DNA of 64,000 nt from Pelecanus crispus (GCF_030463565.1 NC_134651.1:15946734-16010733); one strand, 5' to 3'. Shown: positions 1-12,147, counted from the first letter of the stretch. A program made the numbers and translations. Notes: generated by a model from the letters alone, not told the origin.

Positions 1-744
1 AGGACCATGCTGCCATATTATGTCCCCTGCATCATGGGATTGGCAGCATGTGCACTGTGCAGAGCCCTGTTGTGGGAGTGGGACAGAGAAGGTAAAATAC
101 AACACGTGTAATTCTCCTTGTAAAACCGCCCTGGTGCACGACGGATTTCAACTTTTTGTCCAGCCACTGGTTTCAGTAGTAATTTTCCTGGAGCTTAAGG
201 TGTTTTCCCAAACTGCATGACTTTGAGGTCTACAAGAAGTAGAGGACATGCTAACACTTTTCCATCCTGGAATTTTCCTAGGAATGCAACAGAACGTTGT
301 TGGGTATATTTATGCTGCAGCCATGTACATGGGTAAACCATCTAGGCAGAGCATGCGTGGCTGCCACAGCTAGGTTCCTGTCAATACTGAACTAGTTTAA
401 AAGCAGTACTGGGTATCTCCATGCTAGGCCCCAGTCATTTCCATAATTCCTGTGCAGCCAAACCCTGTATTACCCCACAGTATTTAGACAGAAAATTTTT
501 TTAAAAATACAGCTCTTTCCAGATAGTGACTAAAAAAACAATCACAAATGGTGTTCTTGTAATTGCCAATGGCAGAATTCTGTGTCTAATCTATTGGTGT
601 GTCTAAAAGCAAATGCATAACAGAGATTCTGCAATTGTGTATGAACTTTTCATCTACAAAACAGTTCCTGTTGTCTTTCATGTTGTAGGAGAGGAATGTC
701 ATACTTAATCTTGCAAAATACTGAGAATTTTGCATTTTTTTCAG
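1..744. other. Intronic DNA upstream of the MELTF penultimate exon
   Basis: No exon could be supported here. It is ordinary AT-rich sequence ending in a polypyrimidine tract and an AG at 743-744 that serves as the acceptor of the following MELTF exon. A short open stretch near the start (about 20-220) has no recognisable similarity and is taken as chance. Confidence 0.6.
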
Positions 745-2058
745 GTCTACTTTGGAAATAGCAGCAATGGAAATGGATTCAAAATGTTTGATTCTTCAAC
801 TTTTCAAGGAAAAAATTTGATCTTTAAGGATTCTGCTGTTGGGATTGTGCCAGTAGAAGAGAGAAGGACATACGCAGAATGGCTGGGGAGTGAATATATT
901 GAGTCCCTTGAAGGGATGCAAACACCACAGTGCACTGGGGCAGGTAATAAGATAAGACAATACCTACCCATGACTACTGTCATTCCCCTTCTTATTTTAT
1001 GTCAGATACAAGGCTTGGACTAGCATGGTTCAAATGGCAACTTCCAGGCCACCTCTGGCCTACCACCTTTTCTTCAGATAAGCTGCTGTTTGGATGACAT
1101 GTTGTGCTAACGTTGAATGCCTCTTCCTGCCTCTCTGCAGGGCAAGTGCTAACAGCACCTGCTCGTCAGGGGAGTGGGGTGGGGCTGGAAGCTGCCCCTG
1201 TCCACATGGATGGGGTGGAATTTGGGGCAGAAGCCAGCAATAATACAGTGTCAGCGTGGTTTACAAGATCAGTCCAAAACTGGAGCATCTTTGCCATCAT
1301 TGCTGATGTTGAACCACCCTGGGCTGGAGGATTCCCAGGTGCTGTTAGATGGATACTGGGTTTCTGACCTGTAGAAGAATTTCTGCATCTTGGAAGGCAG
1401 TATCAAAAATCTTGTCCAGTGAATCCTCTCTGGCCTCATGGCTGGTTACATTCAGACTACTACATCCCTGCTTATCCCATCCTACCCTTGCTGCGGGTAA
1501 CCGTTTCTCCTGAGCTCTGCTGCCAGAAGACGTAAGCGCACAGAGGACGACAGGCTGTGGACAGAGAGACAACCTGCAGTCCACAATAAAGCTTCTGCCA
1601 CGGGCAAGGTCCTCCACCTTCCAGTAGAAGAAAGTAGAGGGAATCTCCAAGGTCACTGGACGAAAAAGGCGGCCAGAGAGACTTGGAGGGGCCACCTGTT
1701 GGCAAAGGAAAGAATGAAGCCAGATGTGTGCATCCACCGAGCTTGTTGACTTTCCGCAACCAGTGCTCTCGCTGCTTGAGAGAGATGTTATCTGCCCTGT
1801 GATCTTTAATTTGATGCAATCTCCATCAAGAAAGTTGTGGCTGTCCTCCTTCTGCATGGGGTTATCTGAGTGCAACTTGTGTGCGTGAAACTTGTATTTG
1901 CTGTTAGTGAAACACAGTAGTTCACTTCTGATTAACTGTTTCTGTATCTACTGGCTTGTAGCATTCGGTTTTTATTTTTATCCATAGCTGCAATAACAAC
2001 AAATGTTGCTGTGCTGCTGGCAGGCAGCATCCTCCTAACTACACCTACCACCTCATGA
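745..2058 (+). CDS. MELTF: Melanotransferrin, last two exons (3' part of gene)
   Basis: Melanotransferrin is a GPI-anchored, iron-binding member of the transferrin family on the outer face of the plasma membrane. Exon 745-943 (66 codons plus one base) encodes the end of the C-lobe: a NGFKMFDSS stretch, an LIFKDSAVGIVPVEE stretch, a TYAEWLG motif and a QCTG end, all characteristic of melanotransferrin rather than serum transferrin. The donor is GCAG|GTAATA. The matching phase-1 acceptor is ATAG at 1984-1987. Exon 1988-2058 then encodes about 23 residues that are small and hydrophobic (NVAVLLAGSILL) and end in TGA at 2056-2058, as expected for a C-terminal GPI-attachment signal. Possible AATAAA poly(A) signals follow at about 2085 and 2115-2145. 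The rest of the gene lies left of the window. The following gene is PIGZ on the same strand, as in the mammalian order. The exact last-exon choice rests on phase and hydrophobicity. Confidence 0.85.
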
Positions 2059-3050
2059 TCCTGGGATGAGAAGACATTCAACATAATAAAAAAAAATGGT
2101 AAAACTAGATAATGAAAATTATAATAAAAATGTAAATAAATGAAAACTAACAAATAAACATGATAAGTAATTACAGTTTATCCAGACTTTGGCCTGGTAG
2201 CTGAACTACATAGTTTCTCACTTTCCTGGGAAATAAACACTTGCTCCTTGCTTCTCTTATCCTGCTTCCCAGTTTTTCTTACCTGTTTAATTTGCTCCAA
2301 GGTTACCTAGGTTTAAGAGGGAAAGAGATAAAATATGGCCTCCCGCTGTTTCATTTTAGATTTGAGAGCTGCGTCTGCAGTAGTAAGTAGTGACGCAATG
2401 CAGCAGCACCCCCCAAAACCACAATTATACAGGACTGAAGCCCTCGGGTCTGAGCTCTGCTCCTGTCAGCCAGGGATCCATGGCACCTCTGGCCATTTAG
2501 TTGAAGCCTCTTGGCTATGGCTTTCTGCCTGTATACCCGTGAATATGCCGTGCTAGATTTTATCTGTCAAACACACAGTTCATGTGTTGGGTACATCCTC
2601 CATGCGTTCGGTGCGTGCATTTCTGCCGCATTTGGATCCTTTCTAGCTTGCAGAGCGGTGTTTGAAATGGGATCTATAGCCCAATCTCCACGTCCTTTGG
2701 TTTTGCGAGGGTGGTAGTGGCGGCGTTACCCCACTGTTACCGGGCGTTGCTCTGTTCCTTAGAGGGCCTGAAGAAGCCTACATCCTTGTTTTCTTACGCC
2801 GCTGGTACGCGTGTTTGGATTCATCACCTCTCTTCTTCCATGGAATGATTTTGTTTGTAGGCAGGAGCTGCACAATAACTTCATGCTCACATTTTCCTCC
2901 TGCGGTGGATTATCTTTGTGAATACAAGCAGTTTGAAAGGGGAAAAAATTATTCTCAAACTTGCTCAGTGTAATAAAGGGGCAGCCGTGACGTCTTCCCT
3001 GCTGTCTGTCTCGGCTACAGAACTCCCGTTATTTGCTCGCCACGAGCAAT
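2059..3050. other. MELTF 3' flank / intergenic to PIGZ
   Basis: Contains probable MELTF 3' UTR with poly(A) signals in the first 100 bp, then unremarkable sequence leading into the CpG-rich PIGZ promoter. No coding exon recognised; open frames of about 70 codons at 2335-2717 have no similarity. Confidence 0.5.
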
Positions 3051-3560
3051 TCCGTCCGCATCCCGGGGCAGGAGGCGCGCCGGGGCTGCTCTGACGTGGC
3101 TGTGACCTCACGGCACGGGTGGCGGTAGTCTTGGCAAGAGAAAACGGAAACTGCCGCGTCCCGCATCTCTCCGTGGCAAACGGTCGCCCACAGGCGGCGG
3201 TTGCTCCTCGCCTCAGCTCTCCGCGCCGCTCGCGGGCTCCGATTGGCTGTGCGGTAACCGCCGCGTCGCGCGGCCTCCCGTGCCCAGCTGCGGGCCGCCC
3301 GGGGGCGCGAGGGGCCGCGCATGCGCGCCGGGCTCCCGCTGCGGCGCCTCGGTCGGCGGGCGTGCGCCCCCTGGCGGGACGGCGCTGGGGGCGGTTGGGC
3401 GGCGCAGGCGGCGGCAGGATGCGGGCCGGGGGGCTGTGGGCGCTGCTGGCCGCGCTGCGGGCGGGCTGGTGCCTGCTGCCGCAGGCCGGATACCTGCACC
3501 CCGACGAGTTCTTCCAGTCGCCCGAGGTGATGGCAGGTGAGGCGGCGGGAGGGGCGGGGC
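3050..3560 (+). promoter_or_regulatory. CpG-island promoter of PIGZ
   Basis: GC-rich, CpG-dense stretch leading into the PIGZ ATG at 3419. A CCAAT box in reverse orientation (GATTGGCTG, about 3239-3247) lies some 175 bp upstream of the start codon. No TATA box is seen, as is usual for such promoters. The exact transcription start is not determinable by eye. Confidence 0.65.
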
Positions 3561-5930
3561 TGGGGCGGCGCGGCGCCCACGTGCCCGGCGGGGCGCTTTG
3601 CCCGGCCGCGACCCCTCGGCGTGGGGGGGGGGGGGGGGGGAGAGAACCCCCGGGGCGGGCGGAGAGGCCTCCCGGGGCGGAGAGAGCCCCCCGGGCCCTG
3701 TTCCCCCGGCAGCCCTCCAGCGTGGGTGCGGCGGGGGAGGTCGAGCTGTGCCGTGCCCCGTGCCCAGCTCCGGCCCAGCTGCCCAGCTCCGGCCCGGCTG
3801 CCCAGCTCCGGCCCGGCTGCCCTGCCCCGGCCCGGCTGCCCTGCCCCGGCCCGGCTGCCCAGCTCCGGCCCGGCTGCCCTGCCCCGGCCCGGCTGCCCAG
3901 CTCCGGCCCGGCTGCCCAGCTCCGGCCCGGCTGCCCTGCCCCGGCCCGGCTGCCCTGCCCCGGCCCGGCTGCCCAGCTCCGGCCCGGCTGCCCTGCTCCC
4001 GCCCTGCGAGCTGCGGGTGTGTGCTCGCATGAACACCGGCCCGAGCAACCACGGCGTGCTCCCCTTTTTGTGACAAAGCCATTCCTGCAAGCGGGGTAGG
4101 AGCGGATCCGCAGCCCGGGGTGGCTGCGTTTCTGCTGCGTGCTGTCCCTACGAAGCCCCGTCGCTGTCATAGACTTCTTTTTTTTTCTTGAAGCTTTGTA
4201 AAGATTAACGGTGTGCTCCTAAAAACGTCCATGTTGACAGTAGTCTCAAAAGCGTAGGGACTGCTCTGCATCGTGATGCCTCTTATACTAAGTTGTATCC
4301 CTAATGCTAAATTACTGAATAAAATGTTGTGTATGTATATTTTTTTTTCTTTGTTTCTTCCTTTATAGGAGATATTTTAAACTTACAGGTCTATTATCCT
4401 TGGGAGTTCCTTTCCAGCTCTCCTTGCAGAACAGTTGTTTTCCCATTAATGACATCTGGAGTTACCTACTGGGTGATCAAGTCTTTGCAGCAGCTGGATA
4501 TATGTTCAAGTTGCATCAACAGCTACACCCTTCTCGTATCACCTCGCCTTCTCTTTACAACGTTTTCTTTCATACTCGACTATAGTGTTTATCGATTAGC
4601 TCCTTTCTGGGAAGCAGATCCATGGAAAGCGCTGGTACTTCTTGCTGGGTCGTATGTCACTCTGGTATTTTATACGAGAACGTTCACCAACACACTTGAA
4701 GGACTTCTCTTTGCTCTTCTCATGGTATTGGTTTCTTCAAGAAAGCCTGATGGCAGCTTAGCAGAGCCCACAAGCAGCCCTCTCATAGGTATTGTAACGA
4801 CTGCTGGGTTTTTCAACAGGCCAACCTTTTTGGCATTTGCTCTAATGCCCCTGCTTTACTGGGCAGGTTTAGTTGTTGACTCTCAAAAGAGCATTAAAAC
4901 TGTCATAAACCACTTTTTGAAGCTTGTCCTATGTGCATGTTTTACTGCCATTGTTTTCATAACAGCCGACACCTTCTATTTTACCTCCGTGGGCTTAGAC
5001 AACCTCTATAGTGTTAAAAAGAGCAGCCTATTTGATGTAATAGGTCAACTGAGTGAGAAAATGATAGTAACCCCTTTCAATTTTCTCAGCTATAATCTTA
5101 ATCCTCATAATCTTGCTCTGCATGGAAGTCACCCACGAGTTACACATTTTACAGTCAACGGAATAATGCTTTTTGGGATCTTGCATATTCTGGCCATCGG
5201 TGCTGGTGTTAAAATGTTAAAGAAATATATCCATCAATTAATACGGGTCAAATCATATTACCATGGGTCATCTGGGCTATTAGTGCATTCTGAGGGCAAC
5301 CCAACATTACTGCTGTTTTATTTTGTTCCTCTAGCATTTCTCTCCCTATTCAGTCACCAAGAACCTCGGTTTCTCATTCCTCTCATCTTGCCATTAGTCC
5401 TGTTCAGCACGTCACAGAATAGAGCTGTGAAGTGGAAACACGTCATTATTATTTTCAATGTTCTCGGGGCTTTGCTGTTTGGGTGCTTACACCAGGGAGG
5501 ACTGATACCATGTTTGTTTCACTTGGAGCAACTCATGCATTCTCCGGAGTCCTCAAACCATCCGAGGCATTATACTCTACTCTTTGCTCACACCTACATG
5601 CCTCCTAGGTCTCTGCTTAATATCAAGAAGAGAGACACGCATATAGAAGTCATTGATATGGCTGGGTCTGAAGAAGAAACCCTCTGCCAAACAGTAGAGC
5701 AGCGAGCTAACAATTTTACCTGCAACAACTGTCACGTTTTTCTTATAATCCCTGGTACAGTCAGAGCCACAATTACAAAATGTGGTGTCTCATTCAAGAA
5801 CGAGACTTTGATATTTCCACACTTATCAATGGAAGACCCACCACAAATACCCTTCCTATTCAGTGGAAACTGGAGAAGTCAGTTAGGACTATACATCCTT
5901 CAGCTAGACAGCGATCAGCACAGCCTTTAG
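3419..5930 (+). CDS. PIGZ: GPI mannosyltransferase 4 (PIG-Z / SMP3)
   Basis: ER-membrane, dolichol-phosphate-mannose-dependent alpha-1,2-mannosyltransferase of family GT22 that adds the fourth mannose to GPI precursors. Two exons: 3419-3536 and 4369-5930, joined in phase 1 (GGCAG|GTGAGG donor, TTTATAG acceptor), giving about 559 residues against about 580 in mammals. The start ATG at 3419 opens a hydrophobic N-terminus followed by HPDEFFQ (residues 27-33), the luminal-loop signature of this family. Other family marks are YPWEF shortly after the junction, [10 protein letters not shown] in the middle, and HQEPRF at about residues 369-374. Many hydrophobic helices are spread over the first 430 residues; the C-terminal about 130 residues are hydrophilic. 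No internal stop or frameshift. Upstream is MELTF on the same strand and downstream NCBP2AS2/NCBP2, the conserved 3q29-type order. The intron contains a GC-rich tandem repeat and an 18-base G run. Confidence 0.95.
3623..3640 (+). repeat. 18-nt poly-G run in PIGZ intron 1
   Basis: An uninterrupted run of 18 G follows the PIGZ exon 1 donor by about 85 bp. It can form a G-quadruplex in DNA or the nascent RNA and is a likely place for sequencing length error. Confidence 0.85.
3767..3998 (+). repeat. GC-rich 19-bp tandem repeat (minisatellite) in PIGZ intron 1
   Basis: Twelve full 19-bp units plus a degenerate end, with unit starts spaced exactly 19 bp apart from 3767 to 3995. Two unit types occur, one with AGCTCC (A) and one with TGCCCC (B), in the order AAABBABAABBA. 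Because 19 is not a multiple of 3 and the units lack stop triplets, long open frames appear on both strands; these are artefacts, not genes. Confidence 0.9.
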
Positions 5931-8558
5931 ATTTGGGGAGAACAATGGTTTAGTTTTTCACTTCACTTGGGCGCTGCCCAAAGGTGCTGCAAGACCTTCC
6001 TCTTCACAGAGCCACCTTCAGCACAAGCAGTGGCACTGGGAGCTCCCCAGAGTCTCTTTATTCCCTTTCTTCATGCTCTGACACTCACCAGCATAGCCAG
6101 TTCTGGATAGAACCTGCTTAAAATTTGAGTTATTCAGCCCCTGTGGTGTTTCATCTGAGCTTATGTAATTTTCCTGATGAGAGAGGATGAAACCAGCGCC
6201 CACCAAAACTGTGATTCAAGCTTAGCTCTTTCCATCTGAGATTTATTTTTGAAAGTACTTATAATCTCTGACAGAGGGTTTGTGGATTGTGTGGGTTTTA
6301 CCGATAATAGGCATTAACTCAGCTGCTGGAGAGAGGTTACAGGACTAGACAAAAGCTGGTCTGACTCAATAAGGTTTTACTTTTATGCTCTTAAAAATTC
6401 AGAGCCTCCTCTCAGTCATTAGACCAGATTGCAGTCACAATATAGGCACCAGCACTGTAATATTGTCTTGGTGCTGTCTTAGGAAATCCCCAGCAGTGAT
6501 CTGACAGAATCTGATTTAGAACATGGGAGATGCTTCAGCGTAAGTACTTGTGCTAAATCCTAAAATCCAGGCTTTGCCTGTTTAGCGTTTCTTGCCACAG
6601 TTCCATTCTTGCGGACGCGCTACACACGTATTACAGCAGCTTGAGAATGCTGCATTTTGATGGCGTTAAGCCCCTCCGTTGTTTAGCTACCGCAAACGCA
6701 GCAGTCCTTCCCTTGCGCGCTCCCGCTGTGCGTCTGGCAGCTTTCATCGCTCCGTCGTGGCTCTGGCAGCGGCAGTGGCGTGCAGCACGCCCCGCGTGAG
6801 CTGGGTCAAGGAGCCGCGCAGGCAGAGAACAGGTAACTCGGAGGGATTTGATCCTTTGTATGCGGCTGAGCGGATGGATCTCCGAACTGGCTCACTGCAG
6901 GGTTAGAGATCCACCAGCTCTGTTGCAGGGGAGCATGCGAGGATCCGAGGGAGGAGCCGCATCCCCTGTGCCCCCCTCCCCTTTCAGTAACCGCTCCCCA
7001 TTAAATCGGCTTAGTGAGAATGACAGATCACATCCCGGCTCTCTGTTGGAGAACAGTCTGATTTTAAAGTGGGATACAAATAACGCTGAGCTTCAGCTGA
7101 GAATGACGTATATGCTTAATAGTATAGCACAACTAACGACTCATTCTTGCCTGCATGAACTTCTGGATCCAAAACATCCTGACACGGAGGGCGATACTAA
7201 TTTGGCACATGCACTGTACGTCAAGCCTCTCTCTATGAAACGAATCTGACACTTGAAATTCTTTCTGCTCACAAAGGCAGGAATGCTTTTTGCAGTTCTT
7301 CATCCACACAGCTTTACATAAGGTCTTACGAGCCAGTTTTTCAACAGAGACAACATAGGTTGATGCCAGGCTCTAAAGGGAAGCTAGGAAAAAATCCCGT
7401 ATGAAGGATTTGCCTGTATCTTCCAAATCAAACGTACAATCTAGATTTTTAAGGAACATAGCTCTTGCTCTCTTGTAAAGCATTTTGTGTTAAGTCTCCC
7501 CTACACATTCATCCCACATCCTTCATCCTTCATTATTGACAGGCCTGTAAATTAAAGGTGCATGTTTTGGGGGGAGGTAGGGGAAGAGATGGGGTGCATG
7601 TATGTTTGTACTGATGGTTCACAAAGTAGTGGAAGTAGTTATGAAAGCAGCATGACACCAAATATATTTTCCAAGTAAATTTCCTTTTTGCTCTTTTACA
7701 CTGAGATGATAGCCATGTGCCACAGCTGGTATTCCACATCCTGCTTACTGTTTTCAGCTTTCTTAAACAGCTGCTTTTAAATTTTGAAAATTGTTTTCAT
7801 AAAACTTACGATCTCTGGCAATCTCAGCAGGCTAGATCTTGAAACTCTTCAGGGATGCAATGGAGCACCATTCCCATGGCATGATGACTTCTCTACCACT
7901 GCACAGGTAACCTGTGATAGAGCCGGGAAGAGAACCTGGACTACAAATACTAATTCAGACTGAAAATAACACTGCTTTTGTCTCACCAGCTAGACCTTTA
8001 TCATTTAGACCATAGATCCAGTTTTTCCATCCATGCACACCTAAGTCTTTGTTGGTGGAAGGTTTAATTTTACCAGCAGTGCTGGAAACTGTATCTATCT
8101 CAGAAAATTTGCAAGGTTCTTTTCACCTGGGGTGATACAAAGAATGGAAGTCATCCCCCCCAGTTAACTAAGCATCTAGTCAGCTGGTCTAAATAGTGAA
8201 ACATGCTACGAAGGAAGGTTAACTACTTTAGTCTTGTATGGTTAGATACAGCAACTTAAGTAAACGAGCCCCGTGCATCACATATGATGGACACATCTTT
8301 TTCCATATTGATAGTTAGGATGGCGCTATTGGTCATTTTTTTTTCCCCTAAACCCTTCTTGCTACCATAGACTTGAGGTGTGCTTTTAGGACAGCTACTG
8401 AATCTCTTTTACCTGCCTGTAAAATGGATGATTATCCTACCCATCACCATCATCATCAACATTTAGAGCTCTTTTTGTACCGAAGTCGCAATATAAATGT
8501 AGAATATTACTGTTGTATAGACAGAAATTGTTAAAGGAACTCCAGCAAGAAATTTGGT
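5931..8558. other. PIGZ 3' UTR and intergenic DNA
   Basis: No protein exon recognised. The first part is presumably PIGZ 3' UTR. A small CpG cluster sits at about 6610-6850 (see separate entry). The remainder is AT-rich with short non-homologous open frames. Confidence 0.5.
6610..6850. promoter_or_regulatory. Small orphan CpG cluster
   Basis: Roughly twenty CpG dinucleotides in about 240 bp, in otherwise CpG-poor surroundings, ending in a potential splice donor (ACAG|GTAACT near 6830-6837). No gene start can be assigned. It might be an alternative or non-coding-RNA promoter, or a remnant of one. Confidence 0.3.
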
Positions 8559-8564
8559 TTTATT
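8559..8564 (-). terminator. Poly(A) signal for NCBP2AS2
   Basis: AATAAA on the minus strand, about 430 bp beyond the NCBP2AS2 stop codon and in the right orientation. No other canonical signal was picked out between it and the gene. Confidence 0.45.
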
Positions 8565-8992
8565 TCAAGTTTCTTATCAAGCACTTAAAGTGACAATCTC
8601 GACAGTATTCTGGGCGATGCTTAATGTGCGTCTGCCTTCTGCCTGTTACCGTGTACCGTGGAAAGCGTGAACCAACTGTGACACGAAAATCCATCACACC
8701 GATACGCAGCACGCGTCCCCTTTTCATGGTGGGCCTCGGGAACCACCCGTGGCTGTCCGCCATGCAAAAGCAGCGCAAGTCCGCAGCTCCCGATGCGCGG
8801 CCAGGCTGCCCGGGGTAACGCTGGGGTCCTCGGCGGCTGGCGCTGCAGGCCGGGGCACCGTGCCCGGTTCAGGAGAGGCCGACGCCAAGGCCCCGGGTCC
8901 CGTCCTCCTGCTCTCGGCGCAGGCAAGCGGTCGCGGCTTCCTTCTCCTCCCCGGCGGGATCCTCCGCAGCTGCCTCCCGCTCGGCGCGGCGC

Positions 8993-9454
<462 letters not shown>

Positions 9455-9822
9455 TCAGGCCCCCGCGGCGGCGGGTAGGAGCGGAGAGGGCGTGGGTGAA
9501 GTGAAAGGCTGTGAGTCGGGGGAAAATTAAGTTATTCGGTGGCTGTGGGAGTCCTGGGCGAGAGAGGGCCGCCGTACGCTGCATGTCGAGTGGGGGTTGT
9601 TAGGCTGCTTTCACTCCGATACCTGAATCCAGGCCCTTTTTAGGCAGTTGGCCTCTGCAGTAAAAGCAGATTCGCGGCGCCCGAGTAAAGAGGTGTTTCT
9701 TTTCACACAACATTACACAGAAAGTTTCCGTCAGTGATTTGCGTCCCTGTCACGTCTTGACTTCATTACACGCAGGTCTCTTTGAAGATGGTTCTGTTAG
9801 TGGTTCCAGTGAACTCGCCAAA

Positions 9823-9918
9823 ATGGTGAAAGTTTGCAGCGTGAACGGAGCATGCATGGGGCTTCTCGTTCTTCCTTTAGTTATAGGGCTTTATGCTTTT
9901 AAGGGTAAGTGTAGTTAA
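9823..9918 (+). other. Possible 31-codon small ORF in the NCBP2 leader region
   Basis: ATG at 9823 to TAA at 9916, with a hydrophobic stretch resembling a membrane segment (GLLVLPLVIGLYAF). The sequence is preceded by a plausible acceptor (ACACGCAG at 9769-9776) and overlaps a possible donor (AAGG|GTAAGT at about 9905). It does not match NCBP2 exon 2. It may be chance. Confidence 0.2.
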
Positions 9919-10147
9919 ATAACTTGATCCAGTGTATGCATTTTTAATATGCTTAAGTTCCTGCACATCACCCTTACTAGCTGTTTTCCTAGCCCACAGA
10001 GCTTCATAAAAGCAGTTGCTTTTAAAAGTAACCGAGTGGGAGCCTGATTCAAGCAAATACGTGGTTTTGTAGCCCATTTGATAGTGTTCTTTTTTTCCAA
10101 GTGTGGAAAGTAGAAGCCCATTGTTTTTTCATTAACCTATTCCTAAG

Positions 10148-12147
10148 GTATTATGCAAGAGGAGATGCTGAAAATGCAATGCGATACATCAGTGGAGCCA
10201 GGCTTGATGATAGGATCATATGGACAGACTGGGATGCAGGATTTAAGGAGGGTAGGCAGTATGGTTGTGGAAGATCAGGGGGGGCAGGTAGGTGATCGTA
10301 CAGTCTGGTTTTTAAGGGACTGGTAGGTTTGCCAAATTACTGCTTTTTGAATGAACACACTCAGAACAACTTCAGAAATGGCAATTTAAGAATTATTGTT
10401 TAAGATAGCATTGTATGTTAATCTGTAAGGCATCTCATCAATGATGATGTTATCCACTAAGAAGAAATAACTTTTTCATAAATTTCACAGAAAGTGCTTT
10501 CAGAAACTTCTTGGCTGCTTGGGGACATAATGCTTGTAAATAGGCCCAGAAAATGTAAAGCTGCCAAGAACATAAAGGACAGCGCTTGGTTTACCTAAAC
10601 TTGAGCAGGTAGCAGATGCTTTTACTGCTGAAGAATGAGGCTGGCGATCCTCACTTTGGCTTTCTTAATTAAAGAGTCCCCCTGGACATTATTAAAAAGG
10701 AAGGTAGTTCATGCCCTATTCTGGGCTGCTGCATGCGTTTTCGATTCTTGGCGACATAAGGAGGAGGGGCAGCAAAACTGTTACCATGGTCTTCCAGAGG
10801 GCAGACTTTGGCCTGTTCAGGATGCTGGCTGGGAAAGTCCCTTGGGAGGCAGTCCTCAAGGGCAAAGGGGCCCAGGAAGGCTGGGCCTCCTTCAAGAAGG
10901 AAGTCTTAAGGGTGCAGGAGCTGGCTGTCCCCATGTGCCATAAGACGAACCGGCGGGAAAGATGACCGGCCTGGCTGAACAGGGAGCTTTTGCTGGGACT
11001 CAGGGAAAAAAGGAGAGTCTACTGCCTTTGGAAGAAGGGGCGGGCAACTCAGGAAGAGTACAGGGATCTTGTTAGTTCATGCAGAGAGGAAATTAGAAAA
11101 GCAAAAGCCCAGCTAGAACTCAATCTGGCCACTGTTAGATAATAAAAAATGTTTTTGTAAGTACATCAACAATAAAAGGATAGCCAAGGAGAATCTCCAT
11201 CCTTTGCTGGATGTTGGGGGGAACACTGTCACCAAGGATGAGGAAAAGGCTGAGGTACTTAATGCCTTCTTTGCCTCAGTCTTTAATAGCCAAGCCAGTT
11301 ATCCCCAGGGTTTTCAGCTCCCTGGGCTGGAAGACAGGGATGGAGAGCAGAATGTGGAGCCCCCATAATCCAGGAGGAAGCGGTTAATGACCTGCTATGC
11401 CACCTGGATGCTCACAAGTCTATGGGGCCAGATGGGATCCACCTGAGAGTATTGAGGGAGCCGGCAGAGGCACTCATTGTAGTGAGGTGGGTGTTGGTCT
11501 CTTCTCCCAAGTAACAAGAGATAGGACAAGAGGAAATGGCCTCAAGCTGTGTCAAAGGAGGTTTAGATTGGATATTATGAAAAATTTCTTTACGGAAAGA
11601 GTAGCCAAGCATTGGAACAGGCTGCCCAGAGAGGTGGTGGAGTCACCATCCCTGGAGGTGTTCAAAAAACGTGTATATGTGGCACTTTGGGACATGGTTT
11701 AGTGGGCATGGTGGTGTTGGGATGATGGTTGGACTGATGATCTTAGAGGTCCTTTCCAACCTTAATGATTCCTAATTTTTACTTTCATTAAAAATAATCC
11801 AGCCACCAGGAAACACAAAATTACTACTCTACCCTTAATTGGTTTAGTGTTGGACTTGGTAAAGTTAGGTTAATGGTTGGACTGGATGATCTTAAAGTCT
11901 TTTCCAACCTAAACAATTCTATGATTCTATGATGCACTTTGCCTTCGGTTTTGTCAGTCACCTCCTTGTGGCCATTTACATGTTGTGAACTCAGTTTGAC
12001 TATGTTCTGATGGCGTAATAGTTTTTGAGAAATTGTTTGTCTTTACTGGACTTGCCTTTTTTCCTCCTTCGTAAGGTCCGAGATGAATATCGGCAAGACT
12101 ACGATGCTGGAAGAGGTGGCTATTGCAAAACTGTTCAATGCCAGTGA
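10148..12147 (+). pseudogene. NCBP2: NCBP2 (CBP20) remnant: last two exons only
   Basis: NCBP2 is the cap-binding subunit of the nuclear cap-binding complex. Exon 10148-10287 encodes the end of the RRM ([33 protein letters not shown]), and exon 12076-12147 encodes VRDEYRQDYDAGRGGY plus a short tail and TGA. The first exon measures 140 nt where the family length implies 139: a run of seven G at 10278-10284, where six are expected, shifts the frame before the donor. Human cap-contact residues Arg112 and Arg127 are Trp and Cys here. The exons for residues 1-87, including the first RNP motif, could not be found between the CpG island and 10148. The intron between the two exons holds CR1 insertions. 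This is most likely a decayed copy at the ancestral locus. The alternative is a real gene with assembly errors and missed upstream exons. Confidence 0.7.
10700..11933 (+). mobile_element. CR1 LINE, 5'-truncated, internally deleted, with composite 3' end
   Basis: From about 10700 the sequence reads as the CR1 ORF2 region between endonuclease and reverse transcriptase, then jumps at about 11487 straight into the last approximately 250 bp of a CR1, so the RT core is deleted. The usual CR1 3' end (GGTTGGACTGATGATCTTAG...CCTTAATGATTC) closes at about 11770. It is followed directly by a second segment (about 11771-11933), which itself ends in another CR1-type tail with ATTCTATG repeats. The same junction occurs at about 42896. 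Many stops; inactive. Inserted in the intron between the two NCBP2 remnant exons. Confidence 0.88.

Noticed and set aside
1142-1367. Alternative last MELTF exon after the CTGCAG at 1136-1141
   Set aside because: The frame stays open for about 75 codons but lacks a hydrophobic GPI signal or any family resemblance. The exon at 1988 fits both phase and function.
2965-4170. Very long overlapping open frames on both strands (up to 401 codons)
   Set aside because: They arise from CpG-island composition and a 19-bp stop-free tandem repeat. Only the 3419-3536 exon is supported by homology.
9690-9900. Short resemblances to NCBP2 exon 2 DNA (near 9692-9710 and 9820-9880)
   Set aside because: Each is only about 15-20 bp long, with large unmatched gaps and no coherent reading frame. 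Not enough to place the exon.
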